The notes: generated by a model from the sequence alone, not told the origin. A stretch of DNA of 62,738 nucleotides from JAEUKQ01 sp964414755 (GCA_964414755.1 CAYPXH010000005.1:1-62738); one strand, 5' to 3'; positions 17,508 through 26,311 are shown, counted from the first letter of the stretch. A program made the numbers and translations.

Positions 17508-18491
17508 TTAAGCAATAACCCTTAGAATTAGCTTGCCCATCAATTGACCTTCTTGCATCAATTGATGGGCTTTATCAACTTCCGCTAGCGGAAAAATTTT
17601 TTGAATAAAAGGCTTTATTTGGCCAAGAACAAAAGCTTGTTGGGTTGCTTGAAAAAAGTTTGCTGCGATTCGCGATTTTACCTCATTCGACTGCGCGCGC
17701 AAGGTTGATCCTGTCAATGTGATACGCTTCACCAACAATTGTCGTAGATCAAATTCGACTTTAGAACCTTGTTGTGTGGCTATCTGTACAAGTCTGCCTT
17801 CAGGGGCAAGCAGCTGGATATTTTGCTGAAAATATGTTGCACCAATCATATCTAATATCAAATCAAAACCATTTCGGTTTAGTGTATTTTCTTTTAAGCG
17901 ATCAAAATTCTGTTCATGATAGTTCAATGCCAAAACAGCACCAAGTCTTTCAGCAAATTGGACTTTATTAATTGATCCAGCAGTACAGAAGACGCGAGCA
18001 CCCATAAAACGCGCTAGCTGAATAGAAGCGCTACTAACGCCGCCACCGCCACCGTGGATTAGGATGTCTTTCCCAGGCTGTAGCATGCCGCGTTCTATTA
18101 AATTATGCCAGGCGGTGAAAAATGTTTCGGGTATGGCTGCGGATTCTTCGAGGTTAATCCCTGATGGTAATGCCAGACATTGTCCTGCAGGTACAGCACA
18201 ATATTCTGCATAACCACCGCCATTTGTTAATGCAAAAACTTTTTGCCCTTTGGTTAATCCATGAACATTCTGCCCCACTTCATCGATCCAACCGCTAACC
18301 TCTAACCCCATAATGGATGAGTGACCAATTGGTGGTGGATAATGCCCGTAACGCTGTAAAAGGTCAGGTCGGTTGACTCCAGCATAAGCAACGCGGATAA
18401 GCACTTCATTATCAGCTATTTGTGGTTTGTTGATATCTTGAATCGCTAATTGCCCAGTTTTATTGGCTTTTTCATGAATAACTGCTAACAT
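17508..18491 (-). CDS. NAD(P)H:quinone oxidoreductase, zinc-free MDR family
   Basis: Medium-chain dehydrogenase/reductase of the quinone oxidoreductase (PIG3/QorA) branch, 327 residues, probably cytosolic and NADPH-dependent. The N-terminal GroES-like domain contains GVNRPDLLQRYGHYPPP. The Rossmann part has the glycine-rich HGGGGGVSSASIQLARFMGARV near residue 150. No catalytic-zinc ligands typical of alcohol dehydrogenases are seen. The gene is convergent with gatB (18-bp gap) and divergent from the DUF1192 gene, a pairing common in alphaproteobacteria. The physiological substrate is unknown. Confidence 0.87.
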   Translation of the reverse strand: MLAVIHEKANKTGQLAIQDINKPQIADNEVLIRVAYAGVNRPDLLQRYGHYPPPIGHSSIMGLEVSGWIDEVGQNVHGLTKGQKVFALTNGGGYAEYCAVPAGQCLALPSGINLEESAAIPETFFTAWHNLIERGMLQPGKDILIHGGGGGVSSASIQLARFMGARVFCTAGSINKVQFAERLGAVLALNYHEQNFDRLKENTLNRNGFDLILDMIGATYFQQNIQLLAPEGRLVQIATQQGSKVEFDLRQLLVKRITLTGSTLRAQSNEVKSRIAANFFQATQQAFVLGQIKPFIQKIFPLAEVDKAHQLMQEGQLMGKLILRVIA

Positions 18492-18548
18492 TGATTACCT
18501 AACATATCTTAATTAAAGTATACACGTTTTAAATAAAAGAAACTGATA

Positions 18549-18734
18549 ATGGACGAAGATATTTTAAACCAACACAAAGTAATTGATATCGAGAAATGGT
18601 CGATTCACGAGCTCGAAGAATATATAAGAAAGCTTGACGAAACAAAAGAATTTATCAAGCGGTTGATTCTTACTAAGAAAAAGCACCAATTAGCTGCCAA
18701 TGTTTTTTTTACCAGTCGCAGTGACCATAATTAG
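18549..18734 (+). CDS. DUF1192 family small protein
   Basis: A 61-residue acidic-then-basic protein with the central pattern IEKWSIHELEEYIRKLDETKEFIKRLILTKKKH. This matches the DUF1192 signature in alphaproteobacteria (a short helical, probably coiled-coil protein). Its usual place is next to the quinone oxidoreductase gene, as here. No transmembrane segment or signal peptide. Function unknown. The start ATG at 18549 is 57 bp from the divergent oxidoreductase start, so the two may share a control region. Confidence 0.75.
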   Translation: MDEDILNQHKVIDIEKWSIHELEEYIRKLDETKEFIKRLILTKKKHQLAANVFFTSRSDHN

Positions 18735-18737
18735 TTT

Positions 18738-18767
18738 TTGAATTGTTAATCTTTGTTTAACTATTAT
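18738..18767 (+). promoter_or_regulatory. Candidate promoter of a small RNA
   Basis: TTGAAT (18738-18743) and TATTAT (18762-18767) with an 18-bp spacer begin four bases after the DUF1192 stop codon. A start near 18774 would give a transcript ending at the strong terminator at 18849-18884. Confidence 0.4.
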
Positions 18768-18773
18768 CTAATA

Positions 18774-18884
18774 GGCTAGTACTTGTAACGGACATGACAA
18801 TAACCGTTACGAAGCCGGCTTAGAAAAGTCATGATGCTTCCCTGGAAAAAGATAAGGCCGCCTTTTAAGGCGGCCTTATCTTTT
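18774..18884 (+). ncRNA. Candidate small RNA, about 110 nt
   Basis: The stretch lies between a plausible promoter (18738-18767) and a strong terminator (18849-18884). It contains a 7-bp inverted repeat, GTAACGG (18785-18791) and CCGTTAC (18804-18810), the palindrome AGCCGGCT, and a second possible pairing, CATGAC with GTCATG (18793-18798 with 18828-18833). It matches no RNA family I recognise. The alternative is plain intergenic DNA sharing a bidirectional terminator between convergent genes. Confidence 0.3.
18849..18884. terminator. Strong bidirectional terminator between DUF1192 and hsp20
   Basis: A 14-bp perfect stem (AAGATAAGGCCGCC with GGCGGCCTTATCTT) and a TTTTAA loop. A-rich on the left and T-rich on the right, so it serves the rightward unit and the leftward hsp20 gene, whose stop is at 18901. 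Confidence 0.9.
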
Positions 18885-18900
18885 GTGTTTAAGTTGTCAA

Positions 18901-19371
18901 TTAAGCAGCTTTATCTTCAAGTCTTGCTTGGTCTTTGACTGTTGGTGACGAAACGTTAATTTTAATTATACGTGGTTTTGCCGAATCGGGTATACGCCTG
19001 ACCAATTCAATATGAAGCAATCCATCATTAATGCGGGCATTCTCGACATAAATATGGTCAGCTAATTCAAAGCGCCTTTCAAAAGAACGACCTGCAATAC
19101 CACGATATAGATATTGTTTTGGCTCCTCGGTTTTTTGAAGTTTTCCAACCACAATTAAAGAATTTTCTTTAACTGTGATTTGAACATCATTTTCAGAAAA
19201 ACCGGCTATTGCCATAGTAATTCGATAATGATCTTCATCTAACCTTTCAATATTATAGGGTGGGTAAGAAAACCCACCATCATCGACACGAGTCATATTT
19301 TCAAGCAGCTGAGAAAAACGGTCAAATCCAACAGTTGAACGAAAAAGTGGTGTTAAATCAAAATTATTCAT
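18901..19371 (-). CDS. Small heat shock protein, Hsp20/IbpA family
   Basis: ATP-independent holdase chaperone that binds unfolding proteins, cytosolic. The chosen start at 19371 follows GGAGGATATGGC, an ideal ribosome-binding site, and gives 156 residues beginning MNNFDLTPLFRSTVGFDRF, the classic IbpA-type start. A longer frame to 19428 is not supported. The alpha-crystallin domain runs from about residue 35 to 130, with YPPYNIERLDEDHYRITMAIAGF and the GIAGRSFERRFELADHI block. The IxI-like C-terminal element IIKINVSS follows. It stands alone with terminators on either side. No clear sigma-32 promoter was found. Confidence 0.93.
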   Translation of the reverse strand: MNNFDLTPLFRSTVGFDRFSQLLENMTRVDDGGFSYPPYNIERLDEDHYRITMAIAGFSENDVQITVKENSLIVVGKLQKTEEPKQYLYRGIAGRSFERRFELADHIYVENARINDGLLHIELVRRIPDSAKPRIIKINVSSPTVKDQARLEDKAA

Positions 19372-19534
19372 GCCATATCCTCCAATGAGCAACATGGAAC
19401 AATTACTTGTACACATTATGTCGTACATCTAATTGCCAGTAGGTTAATAATCAAAGCGGCTTTCTTAAGCACACTTGCGTGTTGTTATCAACACAAAACA
19501 GATATGGGAACTATGTTATTAGATTTCAAGACAT

Positions 19535-19563
19535 AAAAAAACCCTGCGATCGCAGGGTTTTAA
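19535..19563. terminator. Terminator after rpmE
   Basis: Arms AAAACCCTGCG and CGCAGGGTTTT around a short AT core, 40 bp past the leftward rpmE stop codon, with T-rich sequence on each exit side. Confidence 0.85.
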
Positions 19564-19602
19564 AAAATAAGATGTATAAAATATCTGAGTCTATGGTGTC
19601 TA

Positions 19603-19827
19603 CTACTTTTTCAAGCCAAGTCCTTGGAATTTTTTATTGAACTTTGCTAATTGACCGCCGCTGTCAACCAAGCGGTGAATACCCGTCCAAGCTGGATGAG
19701 ATTTGGGATCAATCTCAAGGCGCATTGTATCACCAGCCTTACCCCAAGTCGAGTTTGTTTTAAAACTTTTGCCGTCCGTGGTGATCACCGTAATTTCATG
19801 GTAATCTGGATGTATATCCTTTTTCAT
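19603..19827 (-). CDS. rpmE: 50S ribosomal protein L31, zinc-free form
   Basis: Large-subunit ribosomal protein. The start at 19827 (after TTAAGGATAAAGTT) gives 74 residues beginning MKKDIHPDYHEITV; a longer frame to 19908 is not a typical L31. There is no cysteine, so it is the zinc-free C-minus type usual in alphaproteobacteria, with the STWGKAGDTMRLEIDPKSHPAWTG block. It lies near the DUF1192/oxidoreductase pair, as in related genomes. A strong terminator follows. Confidence 0.96.
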   Translation of the reverse strand: MKKDIHPDYHEITVITTDGKSFKTNSTWGKAGDTMRLEIDPKSHPAWTGIHRLVDSGGQLAKFNKKFQGLGLKK

Positions 19828-19950
19828 AACTTTATCCTTAAAACTAAAATCCGCATAAATGAGCATAAAATGACCAGACAATAAAACGATTTCTGCCAAG
19901 AAAGTCAACCACTTTTCACAAAGCAGAAAATATACACGATATTCCAGGTA

Positions 19951-20421
19951 TTAACGTTTTGATAGACGAAATTTACTGTGACATGTGCCGCAACCAACAC
20001 GCATCATATTGCCAAACTGCTGTTGTGCGGATAGGGTATCGCCCGCTTTCAGAAACAATACAACTTTATTCATTTCGGTTATCAGCACATCTGTTGCCGC
20101 ATTAAAATCGTTCGAGTTTTTCCAAATTTCTGGGCTTGCTGCATTAGAAAATGGCGGGTTTCCAGAACCTTCTGGGAAAAGACTTGGAAGTTTTTTGGCT
20201 AAATTAATAAGGTTTTCTAGATTGACAATAGCATCAGCAGGGTCACTGGATATTAATTCGTTAAGCTGACGACCTGCTGAGGCAAAATTTTTCATTATTT
20301 GTTGACGTTCTTTAATAATATCATCTACAAGTCTTGGGCTTGTTGCCTGGGTTGATAGGACGCAGGTACAAATAATTGCTACAGTACCAACAACTGCGCC
20401 TATTTTTTTGAATATATACAT
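19951..20421 (-). CDS. Cytochrome c' / c-556 family protein
   Basis: Periplasmic four-helix heme protein of 156 residues. A signal peptide (about 1-26, ending near LSTQA) precedes the helical domain. The covalent heme motif CGTCH is at 144-148 near the C-terminus, where cytochromes c' carry it. The acidic/hydrophobic pattern IIKERQQIMKNFASAGRQL matches helix A of the family. Cytochromes c' often bind NO or CO; the precise role here is unknown. It stands alone, with cytochrome c maturation assumed elsewhere in the genome. Confidence 0.9.
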   Translation of the reverse strand: MYIFKKIGAVVGTVAIICTCVLSTQATSPRLVDDIIKERQQIMKNFASAGRQLNELISSDPADAIVNLENLINLAKKLPSLFPEGSGNPPFSNAASPEIWKNSNDFNAATDVLITEMNKVVLFLKAGDTLSAQQQFGNMMRVGCGTCHSKFRLSKR

Positions 20422-20604
20422 TGATATCCATCCCGTTCTTAATATTGATTAAATTATACTTTAATAAATTGTTGATTATATGATATCCTATAAGCGGTAA
20501 TAATGCCAAATTTATTTTGACATAACAAGGCTGATTATTAAATGCTTTGTCTAAGGTCATTACAAATTAAGAAATAAATTTCTAATCAACTTTTATGGTG
20601 TCAT

Positions 20605-21102
20605 GTGGTGTTAGCTAGGTTTAATTCATTAAACTTCTTGAAGCCTTTATATGTACCTTTTTTTATGGTTTTTGCTTTAACAAGAACAGTTTGTGGACAA
20701 GGGGTAACATTCCCTTTTGAAACGATCATGATTGCACAGCAAACTGGAAAACAGCTGTCACTTAGGGTTGAGGTTGCAACAACACCGCAACAGCAGCAAC
20801 AAGGCCTAATGTTCCGTCCATCAATGCCGCATGATCAGGGTATGATTTTTTTCTTCAATCAGCCTAAAATTGTGTCCATGTGGATGCGTAATACTTATAT
20901 ACCGCTTGATATGTTGTTTATAGATAAACAAGGATTGATTATCGCAATCCAAACGCGGGTTATTCCCCAATCTGATAACTTAATAGTATCACCCAAACCG
21001 GCAGCCGCAGTGCTTGAGATTAATGGTGGTGCCAGCGATAAGTTTGGTATTCAGGTTGGTGATCGGGTATTACACCCATTTTTTACCACTGCAAAACCAT
21101 AA
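20605..21102 (+). CDS. DUF192 family secreted protein
   Basis: A protein of about 165 residues with a hydrophobic N-terminal segment (about residues 10-30) that looks like a signal peptide. The DUF192 domain follows: TTPQQQQQGLMFRPSMPHDQGMIFFF, MWMRNTYIPLDMLFID and AAAVLEINGGASDKFGIQVGDRV are its hallmarks. The GTG start at 20605 is uncertain; an in-frame ATG about 20 codons later would cut into the signal peptide. The family has a compact beta fold and no agreed function. It sits alone between divergent and convergent neighbours. Confidence 0.85.
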   Translation: MVLARFNSLNFLKPLYVPFFMVFALTRTVCGQGVTFPFETIMIAQQTGKQLSLRVEVATTPQQQQQGLMFRPSMPHDQGMIFFFNQPKIVSMWMRNTYIPLDMLFIDKQGLIIAIQTRVIPQSDNLIVSPKPAAAVLEINGGASDKFGIQVGDRVLHPFFTTAKP

Positions 21103-21213
21103 GCTTTCGTAGTATTAGTTTAAAAATAGACACTTTTATATGCACAAAAATATGTAAGATAGTCACTTGCATTAAAAGTAATCTTAGGCAATCTAAATGG
21201 CAAAAAGCTAGAA

Positions 21214-22191
21214 TTAGATGTTGAAAGACTTCATTAGTATTTTAGGGTCAATATTTCCACCGCTTAGTATAACTAAAACATGTTGCCCAAAGAAAAGATT
21301 GGTATGTCTCATTAATGCAGCTAGTCCGACAGCACCACCAGGTTCAACAATAATATTCAATTCTTCAGCTGCAAAATGAACGGCTTTTAAAACGTCTTCA
21401 TCACTGACGTTAATTGCTTTGACATTATATTTTTGAATAATTGGTAAAGTCACGCTACCAACTGTTGGCGTCATGATAGAATCACAAATAGTTTTTTCTT
21501 GCATGTCATTGGTATGTTGTCTGCCTGTTTCTAGCGTTTTTTCTAGATCATTATAATGTTCTGGTTCAACAGCATAGACTTTACTTTGTGGGAAAATGTG
21601 GCTCGCGGCAATCGCACACCCCGAAACCAAGCCACCACCACCACATGGAAGCAGAATAGATTGTATTCCAGTATTACCCATGGCCGATAACTGGTTAAAG
21701 GATTCGGGAATAATCGTTCCTTGACCAACAATAATGTCAGGATCATTAAAAGGGGGCACGACATGGCGGCCGGAATCTTTTGCCAAGCGTTCTACAACAG
21801 TTTCTCGGTTTTCCTGATAACGATTATAAAAGACAATCTCTGCTTTTTGTTTTTTAACCTTAGTTATTTTAGTCATCGGTGTGTCTTCTGGCATCACGAT
21901 AAGGGCACTTTTGCCCATCATCCGCGCAATCGTTGCGACAGCAACGGCATGGTTGCCCGATGAACCGGCAATAAAACCCGGAATATCAGGTGATGAAGCA
22001 AGCGCTTGAGTTATTTTATTAAAAGCCCCCCGAAACTTAAAAGATCCACCAATTTGAAGGTTTTCAGCTTTTAGAAAAACTTTGCCTTGAATCAAGTTAT
22101 GTAAGGCGTGGTGTGTAAGAATAGGGGTTAATGTTAGTTGATTTTTTATTTTCTGATAACATTCAACAATATTAATCGGCATTATATTCAT
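21214..22191 (-). CDS. Threonine/serine dehydratase, PLP-dependent, catabolic type
   Basis: PLP enzyme of the threonine dehydratase/serine racemase fold, 325 residues. The PLP lysine is Lys52 in GGSFKFRGAFNKI, the SSGNHAVAVA phosphate/substrate loop follows, and the glycine-rich PLP-phosphate loop PCGGGGLVSG is near residue 180. It lacks the C-terminal ACT-like regulatory domain of biosynthetic IlvA, so it is closer to the TdcB/serine racemase type. Its start overlaps the end of the hydrolase gene by 4 bp. Whether it deaminates threonine or serine, or racemises serine, is not decidable here. Confidence 0.88.
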   Translation of the reverse strand: MNIMPINIVECYQKIKNQLTLTPILTHHALHNLIQGKVFLKAENLQIGGSFKFRGAFNKITQALASSPDIPGFIAGSSGNHAVAVATIARMMGKSALIVMPEDTPMTKITKVKKQKAEIVFYNRYQENRETVVERLAKDSGRHVVPPFNDPDIIVGQGTIIPESFNQLSAMGNTGIQSILLPCGGGGLVSGCAIAASHIFPQSKVYAVEPEHYNDLEKTLETGRQHTNDMQEKTICDSIMTPTVGSVTLPIIQKYNVKAINVSDEDVLKAVHFAAEELNIIVEPGGAVGLAALMRHTNLFFGQHVLVILSGGNIDPKILMKSFNI

Positions 22192-23057
22192 CGGAATTGT
22201 CCTATAAAATGGTGTAAGGCCTGAAGGCTTTCTGGCTCGCTTAAGGACGGTGTATGCCCAACACCAGGAATGGTGACCCCAGTGAATGATGAAAGGCTTT
22301 GAGCCATTTGTTGAAAAGTATCAGCTGACAGCACATCGGATAATGCGCCCCTTAACCCCAAAACTGGTTTGGGGTCAAAAGACTTAAACCTTTGCCAAAG
22401 ATCAGTTGGAAGTGGGCTGGCTTGCCTTAATGCTTGGGCAATATTGGTATCCCAATTATAATGAAAAAGGTTATCCTTACCAATTCTATAAGTTGCATGC
22501 GTAAATTGCATCTGCTGTTGTAATGGGCGGTTTTTAAGTAAGGGATAAAGTTGCAGCAACCATTCTAAACAATCTTCTATTGTTTTTTGGGGTTTATCAG
22601 TCTGTATATATTGTATGATGCGAGCAAAGCCATTACTGCTAACCGCAGGTCCAATATCGTTAAGCACGGCTCCTAGCAATTTATTCTCTAAAAACTGGTG
22701 AAGGCCAATTGCTAATAACCCACCCATTGACGTGCCAACAATCACAATACCCCGATTACTATAAGATTCTAGCAAAGTAAGTATGTCCTGTGCATACTTT
22801 TCCGCACGGTAATTTGTCCAGTTTGAATCATATTGCGAAAGGCCGCGCCCACGATAATCTGGGCAGATAAGATCAAAATCGTTCTGGTACTGCACAGCAA
22901 AATCGTGAAAATCCAAAGAATTACGGGTAAGACCACTAAGGCATAAGATCAAAGGGCGTTTTGTATGTTTATGTTCCTGGCTTGGATAAAAACGATAATA
23001 CAATTTTAACCCATCAGACGATAGGTAATATTTTTCATAAAATTGGTTGTTATTCAT
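22188..23057 (-). CDS. Alpha/beta hydrolase
   Basis: A 289-residue cytosolic alpha/beta-hydrolase fold protein. The nucleophile elbow is GTSMGG with Ser110, the oxyanion region is LCLSGLTRNSLDFHDFA, and the catalytic His is probably in GVGHTPSLSEPESLQALHHF near the C-terminus. PDYRGRGLSQYD is typical of the family. It lies 5 bp downstream of the lytic transglycosylase gene and overlaps the dehydratase gene by 4 bp. The substrate is unknown; a small ester or amide is possible. Confidence 0.87.
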   Translation of the reverse strand: MNNNQFYEKYYLSSDGLKLYYRFYPSQEHKHTKRPLILCLSGLTRNSLDFHDFAVQYQNDFDLICPDYRGRGLSQYDSNWTNYRAEKYAQDILTLLESYSNRGIVIVGTSMGGLLAIGLHQFLENKLLGAVLNDIGPAVSSNGFARIIQYIQTDKPQKTIEDCLEWLLQLYPLLKNRPLQQQMQFTHATYRIGKDNLFHYNWDTNIAQALRQASPLPTDLWQRFKSFDPKPVLGLRGALSDVLSADTFQQMAQSLSSFTGVTIPGVGHTPSLSEPESLQALHHFIGQFR

Positions 23058-23062
23058 TTATT

Positions 23063-25042
23063 TTATTTATGGTAGAGATGTTTGTGGGTTTCAATAAAAG
23101 CTTGTCCATAATTCAATTTATGACGATAAATTTCAGAAGATTCAAGAACTCGTTGAACATAATTTCGTGTTTCTGCAAAGGGGATACTTTCGATCCAAAA
23201 TATTGGGTCGATATTTGGTTTGCGTGGATCACCAAATTCTTCAATCCATTTTGTGACATTAGCTGGGCCGGCATTATAAGAAGCTATAGCTAAAATATAA
23301 GAATTATCCCAACGTTTTAATAAGTCATTAAAGTAGGCTTGACCAAGTTTTATGTTATAAGATGCTTCAAGCAATTTATTATATTGATAGGTAATGCCAA
23401 GTTTTTTAGCAGTTAATCGAGCTGTTGTAGGCAATAATTGCATAGCACCATGTGCCCCTTTATGACTAATGCTTGCCTGATAAAAACTGCTTTCTTGGCG
23501 AATGATTGCAAGCATTAGGGGTTTATTCTGGCTTTCAAGTAAATTATCAAAAGCAATTGGGTATAGATAGTCGGAAAATATATAACCGTTTGCATAAGCC
23601 AAGCGTGCAGCCAGTAGAACCAGGTCGGTACGACCTATCTCTTGCCCCAACATCATCATAAGTTTTAGCCGCAATAAATTATCTTGCTCACCGGCTAAGA
23701 GGTGACGGAAAAAGGGATCAACGGATTGTGTTTGACCAATCTTATGCAAAGCCCGAATAAGCTGAACAAGTTCAAGATTACTGAAAGCCTGCTGCTCATT
23801 GGCCGTCACATTTGGTTGTATGGTTGCTAAGTTTATTTGGCCAGGGTTGTTTTGTGTTTTAAGGAATGCTAATTGCCCGTAAAAGGTTGTTGAATATTGT
23901 GCAGCCAATTTATACCAGTTTTGTGCAACTTTTGGTTGATTGGCGGATTCGTAGGCACGACCACTCCAATAAGCAGCGCGCGAACGACTAATCGGCGAAG
24001 ATACGTTATTAAATAAGTTATTAAAATGTTTGGCTGCTATCAGGGGTTGATTATTAAACTGGTAAGAAACCCAGCCTAATAACCACTCGGTTTCCGCAAA
24101 TTGCAAACCACGATTACTCTCATGTGATTCAAGCAATCTATACGCCAAATCACCTTGTTCAGTTTTAATCAGATAATGTACAATAATTTGCACTTCATTC
24201 CAAACAACAGAATTGATGTGGATATCCATATTATTGGCAATAATCAATTCGGCCGCTTTTCTTGGATTGTCTATTTTTCGGTACCATTTCGCTTGTAAGA
24301 AAACAACTATCGGCAGCTTGGTAAAAACCGGCGGAAGACCTTTTATAAGGTTTTGTATTGATGATTTTTTAAGTCGTACAGCATCATAAAGACTAATAAC
24401 ATCTTGATAAGGCTTACTGACAAGGGGTTTAAGGTCGCTAATGGCATCCCAGTTGGTTGACCACAAAATTTCTTCAAGTCGTCTTTCGTGGTCTTCTGTT
24501 CTTAGAATTTTTTGAAAATTCTTAAGATATTCTTTCCGCTGATTTTTATTGCCGACCGATTTTTGCCAACCAGCCTGAACAATTTTATTAGCCATTACAG
24601 CATCGCCAGCATTACGCAGAATGATTGCGTAGCGGCTGAAAGATTGAAGCTGGGTTGGAGAATAGCTTTTAAACCATAACAACTGGCTTTGATTATCAAG
24701 GGTAGGTACTAATTGTATTTCTACTTTATCAATAATGCTCTGGCGTCCTGGCCACGCGGGGTTTTGACTTAAAAAATTTTGGGTTGTTGACAAGTTTATT
24801 GGTGCATCTTCATCGGTTAATAAATACCAAGTAAAGTATTTTTTTAATAAAGGATTTTGAAGTTGGATAGCTAGAGCCGTTGCCAGGTTATATTTTTTAC
24901 GTTCCAACAACGATACAAGTTGGGTTGATATTTTTTGGTCATTCGTACTGATGGACTGGGAATATGCGGCGGATATTTGTAATGCACTTATAAAATAAAC
25001 CGATAGTTGCAGGATCAAAAAATAGCGAAACAATCGTTGCAT
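23063..25042 (-). CDS. slt: Soluble lytic murein transglycosylase
   Basis: Cleaves peptidoglycan glycan strands to 1,6-anhydro products in the periplasm. It has 659 residues with a hydrophobic N-terminal signal segment (about 5-28), a long superhelical alpha-rich U-domain, then the lysozyme-like catalytic domain. The catalytic Glu is Glu517 in IIRQESSFYQASISHKGAHGAMQLLP. NIKLGQAYFNDLL and AIASYNAGPANVTKWI are also family motifs. It is first in a tight three-gene leftward operon. In related genomes dapA and smpB follow on the other strand; here smpB is next and dapA is absent. Its presence implies that peptidoglycan is made. Confidence 0.94.
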   Translation of the reverse strand: MQRLFRYFLILQLSVYFISALQISAAYSQSISTNDQKISTQLVSLLERKKYNLATALAIQLQNPLLKKYFTWYLLTDEDAPINLSTTQNFLSQNPAWPGRQSIIDKVEIQLVPTLDNQSQLLWFKSYSPTQLQSFSRYAIILRNAGDAVMANKIVQAGWQKSVGNKNQRKEYLKNFQKILRTEDHERRLEEILWSTNWDAISDLKPLVSKPYQDVISLYDAVRLKKSSIQNLIKGLPPVFTKLPIVVFLQAKWYRKIDNPRKAAELIIANNMDIHINSVVWNEVQIIVHYLIKTEQGDLAYRLLESHESNRGLQFAETEWLLGWVSYQFNNQPLIAAKHFNNLFNNVSSPISRSRAAYWSGRAYESANQPKVAQNWYKLAAQYSTTFYGQLAFLKTQNNPGQINLATIQPNVTANEQQAFSNLELVQLIRALHKIGQTQSVDPFFRHLLAGEQDNLLRLKLMMMLGQEIGRTDLVLLAARLAYANGYIFSDYLYPIAFDNLLESQNKPLMLAIIRQESSFYQASISHKGAHGAMQLLPTTARLTAKKLGITYQYNKLLEASYNIKLGQAYFNDLLKRWDNSYILAIASYNAGPANVTKWIEEFGDPRKPNIDPIFWIESIPFAETRNYVQRVLESSEIYRHKLNYGQAFIETHKHLYHK

Positions 25043-25194
25043 GGTTGAAATATATTCGTTTCTGTTAATTAATAGTAAAAAAGCTTTTTAGTTTATTTTT
25101 GATCATATTTATTGTAGTCTGGATAACGATGCTCAATACATTCGATGTATCATTTATTTTAAAGCAATAAAACTTATTTCATCTAAAACAAAAA

Positions 25195-25668
25195 ATGACG
25201 AAAAATCAAGTAAATACCCAGCATATAGTAACTCAAAATCGCCGTGCTCGATATGATTATAGCATTGAAGAAACTTTTAATGCGGGTTTATCCCTTACTG
25301 GGAGTGAGGTCAAGTCATTACGTGCCGGCCGTGCAAGCCTAGTTGATGCATACGCCGATGATCGGAGTGGGGATTTTTACTTATGCAACAGTAATATTCC
25401 AGAATATGGACCTGCTGGCCGGTTTAATCATGAACCAAAACGCCCACGCAAATTATTACTTAAACGCAAGGAAATGAACTTCCTTATTGGTGCGATTAAC
25501 CAAAAAGGTAAAACAGTTGTTCCATTATCTATATACTTCAATGAACGTGGCTTGGCCAAAGTGCAGCTTGGTTTAGCAACTGGCAAGCGTCAAGTCGACA
25601 AACGTGAAGCAATCCAAAAACGAGACTGGCAACGTCAGAAAAATCGCTTACTAAGAAGCAGGGGTTAG
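25195..25668 (+). CDS. smpB: tmRNA-binding protein SmpB
   Basis: Partner of tmRNA in ribosome rescue by trans-translation. It has 157 residues, the normal length. The family start VTQNRRARYDYSIEETFNAGLSLTGSEVKSLRAGRASLVDAYA and the C-terminal KRQVDKREAIQKRDWQRQKNRLLRSRG tail are both present. The ATG at 25195 has a poor ribosome-binding site. The gene for tmRNA (ssrA) was not found in the window. It begins a rightward run with folK, rpoZ and rsh. Confidence 0.97.
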   Translation: MTKNQVNTQHIVTQNRRARYDYSIEETFNAGLSLTGSEVKSLRAGRASLVDAYADDRSGDFYLCNSNIPEYGPAGRFNHEPKRPRKLLLKRKEMNFLIGAINQKGKTVVPLSIYFNERGLAKVQLGLATGKRQVDKREAIQKRDWQRQKNRLLRSRG

Positions 25669-25684
25669 CGATAAAGGGTATAGT

Positions 25685-26206
25685 ATGCCGTTATCAAGAG
25701 AGATATATGTTGCCATTGGCTCTAACTTATCCAACCCAATGGGAAGCTCCATTTTAAATGTTCTAAAGGCTATTCAGCTGCTTAAATCAGATATCATAAA
25801 AGTTGTTGGTTGTTCCAATTTTTATGAAACAGTGGCACAGCCAAATTATTCTGATCCACCGTTCATTAATGCAGTTGTTGCTTTGGAAACCAATATAAAG
25901 CCAGAAGACTTATTGCACGTATTGTTAGCCATAGAAAGCAAGCTTGGTCGTGTACGCGGTGCTAAAAACGCCCCAAGAACAATAGATTTAGATTTACTTG
26001 CTTATGGACAGGAAGTGATCGTAAGCGATTTTTTGCATTTGCCGCACCCGAAAATTCCTGAACGTATTTTTGTTCTAAAACCTTGGCACGATCTAAATCC
26101 TGCTTGGGTTCATCCAGTTTTTCGACAAACTGTACAAAAAATGTTGAATTCTGTCGTTCCTCAATACGATTTAATAAAAAAAATTAGGCTGCCAGAAAAT
26201 AATTAA
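25685..26206 (+). CDS. folK: HPPK (6-hydroxymethyl-dihydropterin pyrophosphokinase)
   Basis: Transfers pyrophosphate from ATP to the pterin precursor of folate; cytosolic. It has 173 residues with the N-terminal YVAIGSNLSNP motif and the HPPK signature RVRGAKNAPRTIDLDLLAYG. LPHPKIPERIFVLKPWHDLNP is also typical. It lies 16 bp after smpB, probably co-transcribed. Confidence 0.96.
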   Translation: MPLSREIYVAIGSNLSNPMGSSILNVLKAIQLLKSDIIKVVGCSNFYETVAQPNYSDPPFINAVVALETNIKPEDLLHVLLAIESKLGRVRGAKNAPRTIDLDLLAYGQEVIVSDFLHLPHPKIPERIFVLKPWHDLNPAWVHPVFRQTVQKMLNSVVPQYDLIKKIRLPENN

Positions 26207-26226
26207 CGTGAATAAATTAAAATGTC

Positions 26227-26256
26227 TTGATTCGCTGCGGTTATTTTTGTTAAAAT
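26227..26256 (+). promoter_or_regulatory. Candidate sigma-70 promoter of rpoZ-rsh
   Basis: TTGATT (26227-26232) and TAAAAT (26251-26256) with an 18-bp spacer, about 55 bp before the rpoZ start. Same -35 form as the gatC and gltA candidates. Confidence 0.45.
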
Positions 26257-26311
26257 CACAGCCAACACTTAAGTTTCAATTCTTGGTTAATACCTAGCAA
26301 GGAAAAGGCTG

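Noticed and set aside
17147..17515. 122-codon minus-strand frame overlapping gatB
   Set aside because: Antisense to the gatB C-terminal domain; no family features.
14208..19497. The 13-mer TTATCAACACAAA shared before gatC (14208) and before hsp20 (19485)
   Set aside because: A shared 13-mer is expected several times by chance in 62 kb of AT-rich sequence; flanking sequences differ.
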